Shown here in pieces: positions 49,978 to 60,444 of a DNA stretch of 64,000 nucleotides. The position numbers were made by a program, and so were the translations under genes. The notes beneath the pieces are model-generated. The model saw nothing but the letters and a program-made list of their open reading frames with translations. It was not told the DNA's origin and did no database searches. Origin of the DNA: Acanthopleura granulata. Taxonomy: Eukaryota; Mollusca; Polyplacophora; Chitonida; Chitonidae. Location of the stretch: the NCBI GenBank assembly GCA_016165875.1, contig JABBOT010000010.1:12859357-12923356 (forward strand), written 5' to 3'. The number at the start of each line of letters is the position of its first letter. Positions within the stretch are counted from its first letter, which is position 1.

Positions 49978-50075
49978 CAGTAAGGTGACAAGCGATCGGA
50001 TTTCACCCATTACGTGCATGTGGCCATTTGTTACGAATCACGCTGTCGCCTCTGCCCTGGTGTTAATCTGAAATG
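49978..50075 (+). repeat. Dispersed repeat family 2, copy 4
   Basis: AGGTGACAAGCGATCGGATT, TCACCCATTACGTGCATGTG, GCCATTTGTTACGAATCACG, CTGTCGCCTCTGCCCTGGTG. This copy keeps the CACGCTGTCGCC block that is truncated in others. Confidence 0.7.
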
Positions 50076-51051
50076 TTGCAGTCTGCTTACATTTCGTCAA
50101 GAAATTCCTTGACAGGTACAGGAACTGCGGACGCATCGCTTTGATATAAAATATCGTCATCTACTTTATTAAAAGTTGCCATGCCACCGTGGTGTGAACA
50201 GGCAAATTGAAAGTCCATTGGTTAGGAATGTCTTATTGTTCGTGCCTTGTCTTGTTTGTAGGTTTGGAATTTAACGTAATCTTGTCGTTCGTAGACAGTC
50301 ATGAAAGGGAAAGCCCTCCATGGGGATATACCTTGTTATATTACAGCATTGCTTTCTTAGTGTCTGTTTGGCGTTTTGTAGTAGGAGTGGAGGGAAGAGA
50401 CGTGAAAATTCCACATTACATGAACACAAAAACTACTGTCATGAAAGCAAATGAGCTGGGTTCGAAACCGTAGACTCAATTTACACTAGTGGACATGTGA
50501 TAAGCTCATCACTGCAATATAGCACTACCGCCTGATAATACTGCAAACATGCACACGCAGTTATAAATCGAAGCTACGAAGATATCTCCTTGCGCTTAAC
50601 CTTAGAATGGTACTCTGCATACTTCTGTGATTAGCAATCGCTCATCCCGATCGCACCATTGCTTTCTGGATCAGCCTTAAGGATGATTTATTGCGTGTAT
50701 GTGCTTTTTCCATAAATTATTCTCTTCTGTCCAATTAAGGCAATAAAGCAAACAAACGCATCCTTATTTATACATCTTGTAATGATACAGTCATGGTTTG
50801 ATGCCAAATTTACACGCAGATATGTTTCTTGAGTCTTGTTTGATATATCAACAGTTAGAATCAAAGGGCAATCGAGATACATATCTTATTAGTAACTCAA
50901 ACCAGCAAGGTAAGGGACTTCGATGCCAATTTCATGATCATCTGGCTATATAGAATATTCTTTGCACCCTTCCCTGATGCTTAAAAGGCGATAACTTCTC
51001 TTTGCACGACTCTGTCCTAATTTCCTACGTTATGTACATGTATACTTTCGT
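50076..51051. other. Non-coding stretch
   Basis: One 88-codon frame (50207-50473) contains hydrophobic segments but has no recognisable domain. No repeats noticed. Confidence 0.45.
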
Positions 51052-51215
51052 AGTTCTTTTGGGTTTTATTTAAAGTTGTTTTGGAAATTAGCCTTGCGAG
51101 TATTGACCCAGAACATCCATTAGAGTTGTGACTGCTGGTATACGAAGGTCTGTTTTGATGCCTAGATTCCGAGATGTATATATTTCCATTATTACATTCA
51201 AAATTTTCATTCATA
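51052..51215 (+). repeat. Dispersed repeat family 1, copy 4 (longest)
   Basis: GTTCTTTTGGGTTTTATTTA, AAGTTGTTTTGGAAATTAGC, CTTGCGAGTATTGACCCAGA, ACATCCATTAGAGTTGTGAC, TGCTGGTATACGAAGGTCTG, then GATGCCTAGATTCCGAGATG and TATTTCCATTATTACATTC. It extends the family to about 160 bases. Confidence 0.7.
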
Positions 51216-52043
51216 TCAATCTCGAGACTGGTAAAGAAAGTCTTTTACGGACCAAAAGAACATTCTGTAACTGTTATGTTTCCACATTAAATACACATAC
51301 AGGTGTTGTACTACGTACATATTCACGTAGAACGTAGACATATAGCAATCAGAGGATGTTTTGTAGCTAAAAAGTATCTGTGACGTCACTGTGCTTCAGT
51401 ATGGTCCAAAAAGTCCACCGTAGCACCTCAGTCTTTATTTCTGTTTCAATGACATTTTAAATGCCTAAAAATAATGAAGACCATAGTTGGAATCAGCACG
51501 AAAGTCAGATGATGCATGCTTTCTAAATTCTAAAAGTGTGGTCTGTGCTTTCATCTAGGTGCTTGAAATATATGAAGCACTCAGTAGCGTCCATATTTTT
51601 TCTACGTTGCTTGATGGCAAGGTCTTACCATTCTGTCAGATTTCCAAATTGGAAATTTTTGTTTATTTCCTCACTGAAATCTTGGCCTCAAAGTGATTGG
51701 TATCTTGCTTTTCTGGGCAACAGTAAACCGATTTAAATGCAAAAATGCTTTTAAGCCAGCCTGATAGTCTCTGCGTGTGTACTGTACGTATAGTCTATCC
51801 ACTCTAATGACAGTCGCTGCGTGGACCTGGCTGGGACAATATGTTCACTGTTTCAACACGTTCGGACATGTCAGGGCTGATTTGAAGTCCTAACCATCAT
51901 GTGGTGACTGAGTGTTAATTAGACCTCCCGCGGAGTAATCGTTAGACACACGTTCAAACTCCAGTCTGGTCAAGGGGATATTTGAAAATTTGGTATCTTG
52001 CGGGCATTGTTTGTACGATACATCTGTGGTTTAGCACAAAGTA
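51216..52043. other. Non-coding stretch upstream of the hAT element
   Basis: Contains a CRE palindrome (51381) and a B-box-like CACGTTCAAACTCCAG near 51950, preceded by a GTTAGAC word. This may be the remnant of a tRNA-derived repeat, too degraded to call. Confidence 0.4.
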
Positions 52044-54322
52044 CAGGGGCGGCGGAAGCAAATTAAGATTGCCCCGACTATCTGAACCAAATAGGCGAGG
52101 GTCCAGGGGCCGCCTAGGCCCCGGAAGCTGAGGAAAAGGCGGAAAATAGACGTATTATATATAAAATAATTGACAGTATACGTCACTTATGTCGACAAGG
52201 TTTACCATTCCGTGGAAGCAGTGCTGCTGCAGATGAAGACGATGGGAACTTCACGTAGCTTCTCATTTTGAGTGGAAGTGACGACCCGTTTCTTCTACAG
52301 TGGTTAAAAAAGAAATCAAAAAATATGTATCGCATGACACTCAGAATGAAATGATTCGTTTTCTTTCAAGACAGGTTATAAATGAAATTCTGAAGTCTGT
52401 CCATCGCTCCGAGTTTTACTGTATAATGGTAGATGAGTTAGCTGATGTTTCCAATCATGAACAGGTCGTACAAGTTTTTAGATGGGTAGGAAAGGATTTT
52501 ATTGTCCACGAAGATTTCCTTGGGGTTTACCAAGACGATGGCATCTCTGCTGATACTATGGTAAAAGTAATTTTGGAGGTTCTTTGAAGAATGAATGTAT
52601 CAGTAGGAAAATGCAGAAGGCAATGTTATGATGGAGCAAGCAATATGAGTGGGAGAAAATCCGGCGTGGCTGTCAGGTTACAGGAGTTCGAACCGAAAGG
52701 GTTGTTCACACTGTTATGGCCACTCATTAAATCTTGGGTGCGACGACGTCATCAAAGAGGTAAAAGCTACTAAAGACGCTTTGGAAGTTGCTCACGAAAA
52801 TTGATCAAATACTCACCCAGGTGTGAAGCATTGTTTGATAACCTGAAAACTAATATTCAACCCAATACACCTGGAGTTAGAGTACTTTGTCCTACGCGCT
52901 GGATTGTTCGTGCAAATTCACTGGGGAGCATTCTTGATAACTACGAGGTTTTATTTAATCTGTGGGAAGAGGCGCTACAATGTGCGACAGACACTGAAGT
53001 GAAAGCTAGCATTATTGGAGTGCAGTCACAAATGAGAAAATTCGATCTTTTCTGGGGAATATCACTCTCACGCCTCATTCTTATGCACTCCGATAATCTT
53101 AGTAAAACATTACAAGGTCCAAATTTGTCAGCAGCAGTAGGTCAAGAAATTGCTTCTTTAACTGTTAAAAACCTTCAGAAAATAAGGCAAAACCGAGATT
53201 TTGACCTGTTTTACGAGAAGATTCTCCAAAACGCAAAATCACTTGACGTAGAAGATCCAGTGTTACCGCGCAAACACAAGACGCCATCACGATACGAAGT
53301 TGACGAAGGGGCAGGGCATTTCCCTCAGACGCCGCGAGAGGTCCACAGGCAACAGTACTCAGCCAGGGTTCAGCCAGGGTTCCGACAATATAGAAATCTT
53401 CAGGATCTGCTTCTGAATGCCTGCAATAATAAAGAGTACAGTGAGCAACTAGAAGCCGTGGCAGCGTTCTACACATCAGATTTTGATAAAGAGAGACTAA
53501 GCACTCAGTTACATACACCTTCTTTAAAATTTGCCGAACGGGAAGACTCGCCTGTTTATTTGAAGACTCTGATATCCCTTTTTTCTGATATGTCACACCA
53601 TAAGAGGACCTTTTTCTCAGAGGTTTACATTTTACTTCGTCTAACCCTTGTTATGCCAGCTACAAATGCAACAAGCGAAATGTCTTTCTGTGCTCTCCGT
53701 AGGCTAAAAACATACCCGCGGTCCACCATGACACAGTCTAGGTTAAATAACCTCGTGGTCTCGCATGTTCATAAGGATTATACAGATAACATTGATATCA
53801 AAACTGTAGTCAATCAGTTCGTTGAACCCTCAGACTATAGGCAATCAATCTTTGGAAAGTACTGGTAGCCTAAATCGATCGGCAAGCAATTATATCAGCG
53901 TAATTATTTCAACTAATTGTGTGACACTCATGCGTCCACTCAATGCAAACCTGTGTCAGAAAAGGTCCAGTTTCTGACGGGCGAATACCAGCCCTTATAA
54001 GTCCGGTTCTCCGACTAGTTCTATCTTTTCAATATACTACATTACCATTTTATAGCTGGTTTCATGGGCAGCAGCCTGCACGCCAAGCTTCAAAATATAG
54101 TAGAACTACCACAAAGTCATAGTCATAAATACGAGGTGGAAGTCATTGATTTGATACGCATTTGGAGTAAAAAAAAACACAATCTCTATTTATCTATAGG
54201 TGCTGGATAATTTGTGTTCACTCTTGTTCTGCTTCTGTTTCTTTCTTAATTTTTGTTTGTTGTTGTTGTTTTGGGGGGGGGAATTATTGGTCGGGGTGGT
54301 CGGGGCGGTTCCGCCGCCCATG
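52044..54322 (+). mobile_element. hAT-superfamily DNA transposon, about 2.28 kb, both termini present
   Basis: The left terminus is CAGGGGCGGCGGAAGC (52044-52059). The right terminus is GGTTCCGCCGCCCATG (54307-54322), whose reverse complement CATGGGCGGCGGAACC matches at 14 of 16 positions. CAGGGGCGG is a typical hAT start. A hairpin GGGGCC-GCCTA-GGCCCC (52106-52122) lies just inside the left end, and a G-rich stretch lies just inside the right end. The only gene is a plus-strand transposase relic. AAGTA adjoins both ends, but a clean 8-bp target duplication cannot be shown: the best staggered alignment matches 6 of 8. The element is inactive because its transposase is broken, though its ends could in principle still be recognised by a relative. 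Confidence 0.88.
52190..53868 (+). pseudogene. hAT transposase relic (DUF4371 / hAT C-terminal dimerisation type)
   Basis: The coding trace starts near 52190 (reading RQGLPFRGS, then DEDDGNF), typical of the DUF4371 domain of ZMYM1-like hAT transposases. It continues with SHDTQNEMIRFLSRQV, YCIMVDELADVSNHEQV and QCYDGASNMSG. The final intact frame, 52801-53868 (355 codons, TTG first, no in-frame ATG needed), carries CPTRW at residues 30-34 and the C-terminal dimerisation motif TSEMSFCALRRLKTY near residues 289-304, ending GKYW. Damage: TAG at 52256, TGA at 52585, and frame changes near 52303, 52711 and 52800. The N-terminal zinc finger and about the first third of a usual protein are absent, and about 15 residues appear to be missing around residue 190 beside an 11-bp direct repeat (53360-53381). 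It cannot make an active enzyme. Confidence 0.92.
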
Positions 54323-56081
54323 AAGTATATGGAGACAGAACATATACTCATGCAGACTTCCTGGTCGGAGTATGACCGGTTACATGGGGTCACCATGTCT
54401 GCTATTTTATTGATATGAAACTTGTAATATGTAATTTAATACATATCGATAGCAAAAGCAAGTATTATTTGTTCAACATTCACGATTAAAAATGGAAAGT
54501 ATAGTCAATTTTTCTTTAATTTCATTGTTGTTTTGGGATGATATCAATGAAATTTTATTTATGAAGTAGTGGTAAGGAGTTTGGGTAGAGGAAACTGGGA
54601 GATGATCGCATTAGCGAAAGTATATGGTCATCTGTTGTGACCACATTTCTATCTAACAGCTTGTGATTAATGACTACCGCAAACACGTATCAGCTCTATA
54701 TATTGTAAAATTACTTACTGACACGTGAACGACAAGTTTGTACTCTTTGTTTCCTAGGGGTAACGTGCCTTATCTACAAAACAGATCTTGGTATATAATT
54801 TATGTACGATATGTATTCATAACATGCCGTCGTGTTTACGTGCCATTCTTCGCGGTGAATAGTGGGACAGAGTATGCAGGCTGACTTATCGTGCACACTG
54901 ACAGCTACGGCGTGTCCGTCCTATAGTTTCATTCACAGAGTTGTCTGGTGCTTTCACTGTCCTGTTCGATTGGTCGGCTAATGCTTGCAAGTCGATCTGT
55001 GTGCGAAACTGATCGTGTATGTGTGTGCGCATGCGGAAATCTGATAACTGTACGAGATAAAAATCCATTCATGCACGCAGGTCTCACCCGGCTGCTTCCA
55101 ATCGTCAATGGGGGTTTTGCACACGTCCCTAATAATTTATTATTCATGGTCTCGACATATCGAACACGGTTGAGCATGCAGCCCATTGACAATTAAGGTG
55201 CAGTTGACATGCCTGTGTGACTGTTAGCCACATAGTAAATCCGATAACCTGGGTTCAGTAAACGTGCATAAAGCAATCAATGTCTGGCTGGTTCACGTAG
55301 CTTACTGTGAATGAAATAGGACCGAGGTACAGAAGCTAGTACGATTGTAAACTGTTCATTAACAAAAGTATAGTTCAGACTCTGTTATACACCGTACGTC
55401 ACAACAATTCACAGTCAAGTTCTTTTGAAAAGGTTACAAATATACATGTAGTCTCTTGAACCCATTTTTGCATGTAAGATTCACTTTTCGTATATATCGG
55501 CTGTTAGTTGATGCCCTAGCACAATATAAAAATGCTATACATACTATAAAAAGTCACTATAATGTGAAAGACCGAGCCATATATACCAGACTGTAGGCCT
55601 GTCTGTAATCGCACCATGCATGTCAAGCTTTTAAGTTTGCAGTTTTGGCAATTCTTTACTTTGCGCTAAGGATATAATCTATACCACACTTCTATCAATG
55701 CTTATATGGGTCAGTGACTATTATTATAGTATACAGGCCTATTACTGGCGCGTGATTGAGTTTTAATGTGCTATATCCATACAAGAGGCATGCATTTGGT
55801 CTGTTCATTTATTGTGCCACACAGTTTATCTTCTGGACTAAAGACGACTGTGTGAAAGTTTTGAGATAAATATAATGCTGTAGTATATGATTCCACTGGC
55901 AGAAGCTCGTCTTGTTCTTGCACAGTGAAAGTATGGAGTTCAGGCAGTTAGGTAATACATTAGGAGAGACACGTCTCGATCTAATCGTTCTCTGTGGCTA
56001 CTTTAATAATTGCATTTGTATTTAAGACTTGCTTGTTACTACACGCATATATAGGCCTATATCCTATAAAACGGCAGGTAG
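54323..56081. other. Non-coding stretch
   Basis: Short frames near 54930-55196 on both strands are unrecognised. No array or terminal repeats noticed. Confidence 0.45.
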
Positions 56082-56341
56082 GGCCTCGGTGGCTCATGTG
56101 GTTAGCTAGCGAAGCGTAATGGCCCAGAAGCCTCCCACCAATGCGAGGTCTCTGTGAGTTCAAGTCCAGCTCTTGTTGGCTTCCTCTCCGGCCATACCTG
56201 GGAAGGTCTACCAGTGGATGTTCGTGGCTTTCACCCAGGCTCCGCTCGATTTCCTCCCATCTTAATGCTGACCGCCGTCGTATAATTGAAATATTCCTCA
56301 GTACGGCGTAAAACACCAATCAAATAAATAAAAAAAAAACA
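56082..56341 (+). mobile_element. tRNA-derived SINE, near full length (about 260 bp)
   Basis: An A-box-like TGGCTCATGTG (56090-56100) and a B box GAGTTCAAGTCC (56156-56167) lie 66 bases apart. The core follows: TGGCTTCCTCTCCGGCCATA, GGGAAGGTCTACCAG, GATTTCCTCCCATCTTAATG, CTGACCGCCGTCGTATAATT. The 3' end carries GAAATATTCCTCAGTACGGC, GTAAAACACCAATC and AAATAAATAAAAA. It is the reference copy for the family in this window. Flanking target duplications are not obvious. It would be mobilised by a partner LINE, not seen here. Confidence 0.92.
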
Positions 56342-57928
56342 ACATTAAACGATTGAGTATTTATATCATGCAGAGCTGGGACAGCGCGTGACGCATTATC
56401 AAAATTCATGTCACAGCGACATTCATGTCAAACTGCTCATAACAGCCATTCATAACCAAAGCATGAATCCATATCCGGTGCAGAATGGCCGTCTAATTAT
56501 CAGGGAAACGGGTTATAGTCCTACATGTAGCCTACATATACCCACTTTATACATGAACTAGTACAAGCAACACCCCCCCCCCCCCAAGTCAGCCTACGTA
56601 GGGAGACTGTAACGCCCTCAACCTGACGCGCGATCAACATTTTGTCCAGCAAGGTGCAACACTGGGTCATGACCTTTGCCTGTGGGTACAGTGCACGGTG
56701 TGTGACGGCCCTGCTCTACGCCTGGCTTTACACCTGCGTGAAAAGTTTTATTTGATTCCTGTTCAACGCAATGCTCAAGAATATATACGATGATAATCAG
56801 TTTTATGCATATGTGGATCGAAGAAATCAAAGTGCCTGGTGTGTCGTCTGTACCGACTTAAAGGCAACCCACTGGGTCATGACCTGCTCCCCTTACGTGT
56901 ATCTATACAACTTTGTAGCAATAAAGTTAAGGAATGTATGGAGGTTAGGTTTAAATAACATCTGTGAAGACAACTGCACTATGTTTGAATTGAATTAACT
57001 TAGAAACATCTACGATTTGTATGTTATTTCTAGTGTGCATTAAAGGGAAACACACTTCTATGGTCACTTTGAAACGTATTGGTTTATGCAACTTTCTTTA
57101 AACATGTAGCGGTACATGTATGTAAATATATAAGTATAGTTAGTCTTCCGGTATGGTTAATTTAATGTACTGGTACCATATGTCCGCGAGATAAAATATG
57201 CAGGTACAGATACACGTACACATTTATAAATGTACACACGTGTTTGTGTGCACAATATGCCCTTTCATGTATAAATACGCCTGAATGCATACGCATAAGT
57301 TACCATTAAATGCCCATCTGTTTAGGCCAGCGTGCTATCCTAAGTATACTGAGGATATTCGTGCATAAATGAAGTATATGATATACCGGTATTTAATTTT
57401 ATGTGCTATAACGCTACATTATACGTGTTTAATCAACATTACCGTGTCTGTTAGCTTTGTGCATTAGGGTCAACAACAAAAAAAGCAAGATGCATACCTG
57501 TATCCCACAACTGAGTAGCAAACAGTTGTTGCATGACTCATTCTTTACTATAAGTACATGTATATAGGCCTACAATTAATGCAGCTGCGGTGTCCACAGT
57601 TATCGATAGCCTCGAAGCTCTTTCATTCGATTCACAGGCCATTATATCACTATGTAATGGCTGGCGGCAATAACCTGGCTACATACATACAGGTTATCGT
57701 TCTTGATTCTGTATACATGATGTGACAAGACTGACGATGATGTAGCCCTCTCCCACTGATTATTGTCTTCTTTGCCTTTACTCGGAAATAATCATTTGCT
57801 AGGCCTACATGAGGACTTTTTACCGTTCAATTCACAATATAAGCAATATACAATCGTGTCTAATGGATAAACAAAAGATAACCGATGACTAGTGGGCGTG
57901 CCCATTTCACGTTAAAATTTCATTCATC
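56342..57928. other. Non-coding stretch
   Basis: Includes a 13-base poly-C run (56573-56585) and a dense cluster of TACATGTA and TAGGCCTA palindromes (56522, 57113, 57555, 57565, 57800). Frames at 56618-56998 are unrecognised. Confidence 0.45.
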
Positions 57929-58275
57929 TGACGTCAAATTACTAAGGGATAGGGTGTCAAACTAACACACTCTGACTGACACAGTCATGATTGACAGTCA
58001 TGTGACATCACGATGTGCTGATTGGTCAATGGCAATTTACATGAGAAATATCAATGTAACATATCAGTGAATCGTCCAACTTTAGCTTTTTTGCGATGAG
58101 CGAAATAAGTATCCGTTGCTTAGACCATAGGCATAAATATGAAAACGCACAGTCTTTCTCTGAGCCATTAAAGTAGGGCTTGGAGGGACTTACAACGTAA
58201 ACGTGAATATAACTTCGCTAGCTATTTGCATAATAAAGTTGGCACTACAAGCAAACTTATTATACCGCCATCTTG
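57929..58275 (+). promoter_or_regulatory. Promoter-like region (CRE, CCAAT, YY1-like)
   Basis: A CRE palindrome TGACGTCA (57929-57936), a TGACATCACG half-site (near 58005), an inverted CCAAT box TGATTGGTCAAT (near 58019) and a YY1-like CCGCCATCTTGG (near 58266) occur within 350 bases. The combination is commonly seen around transcription starts of broadly expressed animal genes. No TATA box is evident. It lies about 300 bases upstream of a candidate first coding exon. It is inference from motifs only. Confidence 0.4.
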
Positions 58276-58571
58276 GTATTCCTACGCGGTAGAGTCTAGT
58301 ATACTTTGCATGTCCGATAAAACATCACCTGGGTTTTATAAATCAGAACACCTCCAGACTGCCCTTGACGAATTTCACAGTGCAATTTGGAAGCTAGCGA
58401 TTTATTATTGCAAAACGATGGTGTTTACAGGGGACTACTTTTCATGATAATGGCTTTTCGGGCTGTGCTCATGCGATCGTACAGTCCAGGCCATTTCCTG
58501 TGTATCTGCCAATGTTGTTGAACAATATACTCATGGCAGACGACAAAATGTGAGATACGAAGGATGGGAAG

Positions 58572-58597
58572 ATGACAGAAGATTCCAGTCTTCAAGA
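58572..58597 (+). CDS. Candidate first coding exon of an unrecognised gene
   Basis: ATG at 58572 in an A-at-minus-3 context opens a frame reading MTEDSSLQ. It ends after 26 bases at a near-ideal splice donor (AGA/GTAAGTAT, donor at 58598). The exon ends in phase 2, and the candidate second exon at 60199 has an acceptor that keeps the frame open (probability about one in three by chance). The upstream promoter-like region supports a gene start. No homology is recognised, so this is a gene-structure hypothesis. Confidence 0.25.
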
Positions 58598-58652
58598 GTA
58601 AGTATCTGTCAAGTATATTTGTAGGGCTGTTGGCCGTTTAGGCAGATATGAA

Positions 58653-59060
58653 GTGGGCTGGGCGAGAGGAAACGGAGCTCTTCCCTCTGGCGGACGACTC
58701 ACATTCACAGCTCACCATGGCTGGTACAGCTCCACTATTGTGAATGTACAGCTCCCTCTAAAGCCGATCCCTCTGTTCGCATGTCACCATCCAGGAATTA
58801 TTTACCAGCTCCGGATCGTACGACTGTGTTCGGACCGATTTATGCCGGGGACAAGGTATTGTATGGTGTACTTATTTGTGATCTGTGTGGATCTAGCCGT
58901 GTGCCTTGGTACATCTCACAACCAGGCGCTTCCCCCACCGAGTTCATTCATGAAATCACTCGGACGGATGAATGGCGACTGCGTTGTTAACCCTCGACTG
59001 AATCTCCGTCTCAGCAACTGGGTCAACCCTATCCATTGTAATTTATGTCAGACTAGTTAG
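58653..59060 (+). CDS. Unrecognised open frame(s) in a GC-richer island
   Basis: This stretch is noticeably richer in G+C than its surroundings and stays open for 136 codons in one frame (begins at a GTG codon and is open further upstream) and 69 codons in another (58781-58990, reading VFGPIYAGDKVLYGVLICDL, then a SSRVPWYISQPG segment). The second frame looks the more protein-like. Both could be exon remnants, and neither matches a family I can name. If the gene starting at 58572 is real, this lies in its first intron. Confidence is low. Confidence 0.25.
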   Translation: MGWARGNGALPSGGRLTFTAHHGWYSSTIVNVQLPLKPIPLFACHHPGIIYQLRIVRLCSDRFMPGTRYCMVYLFVICVDLAVCLGTSHNQALPPPSSFMKSLGRMNGDCVVNPRLNLRLSNWVNPIHCNLCQTS

Positions 59061-59796
59061 TATGTAATTATGATTCATGTCTGTTTAAAAACCATGCAGT
59101 CTAATCACTCATTGATTAATAAGTTTTTTCGTAAGAATACATAGGCTACATCTACTATGGGTTTTTACATGTATGAAATTTTTTAAACCAGTAAAGTAGT
59201 AGTGTTGAAGTAGTATATACTTACTACACATCCACACTGTCAGTCACCGATGTAAACACCTACTTGAGTTGTAGCCTTGTATGACTTTATGTATCCACAA
59301 TTACTCTAAATGTACATTTACTAAATGTTCTGACATGCATGTCAGTAGAAGATTTCTCATTGTTAGAATACCTTGAATGAATGGGTTCTTAGTAGATTCT
59401 TTAATAATATATTTGATAAATGATATAAGAAGAAGCACCTTTGACAGTGTACAGAAGTTTAATGTACTCTATCAATTATTGCATCCATGGACACATTTTG
59501 TTTTTATACATGCTTTATGCGAATAGAGCTGACTGAACTCTTCCTATTGGAGTGCCATTTTAAGGAATGCAGATGGCTTTGTTAAGGTTTGTAGATATCA
59601 CGTCATTATATACATAAATAATTCAAAAATATTGCTACAGATGTCATTAAAAAAAATATGAGGAGGTACATTGTGAAGTGCTATTTCAAGAATGGAATTC
59701 AAGCAGAAGCCAAGATTGAGGAAATAGGTCACATGCACAAGGTGCACTGAAGTGACAAGTGTTTTTTGAAGGGTGAGGTGGTTTGGGGATGGGAAA

Positions 59797-59815
59797 TATA
59801 TATATATATATATAT
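59797..59815. repeat. (TA)n microsatellite
   Basis: A pure AT/TA dinucleotide run of about 19 bases following GGGGATGGGAAA. Confidence 0.9.
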
Positions 59816-60198
59816 GATCATCAGGATATATATTTCAAAACCAAACATACATACTGCACCTAAATTATTTTAAGGCGATGGCAACCTTTGCTGCTGTACA
59901 AGCTAATTATAAAACTGCTGAAAGGTTTGGAATTGTACAGGCTAAGCAAGTATAAACCCCATATTTGTAGCCTGTGGTATATTTCATATACTGAAAAAAG
60001 GTTATGTGTTAAAAGGGCAAAGAACATGTGTTGAAATGTGTTAATTAGTTAGTAATTGAGGGTATCTGGTAATTCAAGTGACCAGAAAAGCTGAAAAGAA
60101 GTCCTAACACAGCTTAATGGACATATTCCCTGAGGTATTCAGTATAAAATAAGGTCCTTGTGTATTACTGGTTGGACATTTTTGAGGTTGTGACATAG

Positions 60199-60444
60199 GA
60201 TGCCTTTTGATAAGGTGTTAATCTGCAAAGCTGTTTTTGCTAGAGATGATGTCGTTGGTTTGGCATGGACTGTATTAAATTCAAGAACAGAGCATGCCAA
60301 AATTGATCTGGGAGGAAATCTGAATTGTCATCTAAATAAATCTTCCAAAGATAAATCTTTCAGCTTACGAGTCCCAGTGAAGGGATGTTTGCTCGACAAG
60401 TTTAATGTCATTGTAGGCAGTGTGTTTACATTTTTCAGTTATTG
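60199..60444 (+). CDS. Candidate second exon of an unrecognised gene
   Basis: Follows an acceptor-like GTTGTGACATAG/G. Joined to the exon at 58572 it reads through an ATG (60200) into 81 codons beginning MPFDKVLICKAVFARDD and containing GLAWTVLNSRTEHAKIDLGG and SFSLRVPVKGCLLDKFNVIV. Alternating hydrophobic and polar residues suggest beta structure. The frame closes at TGA 60443. A true exon would have to leave before that, for example at GTAGGC near 60413, a mediocre donor. Codon content looks more protein-like than neighbouring frames. The family is not recognised. Confidence 0.3.
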
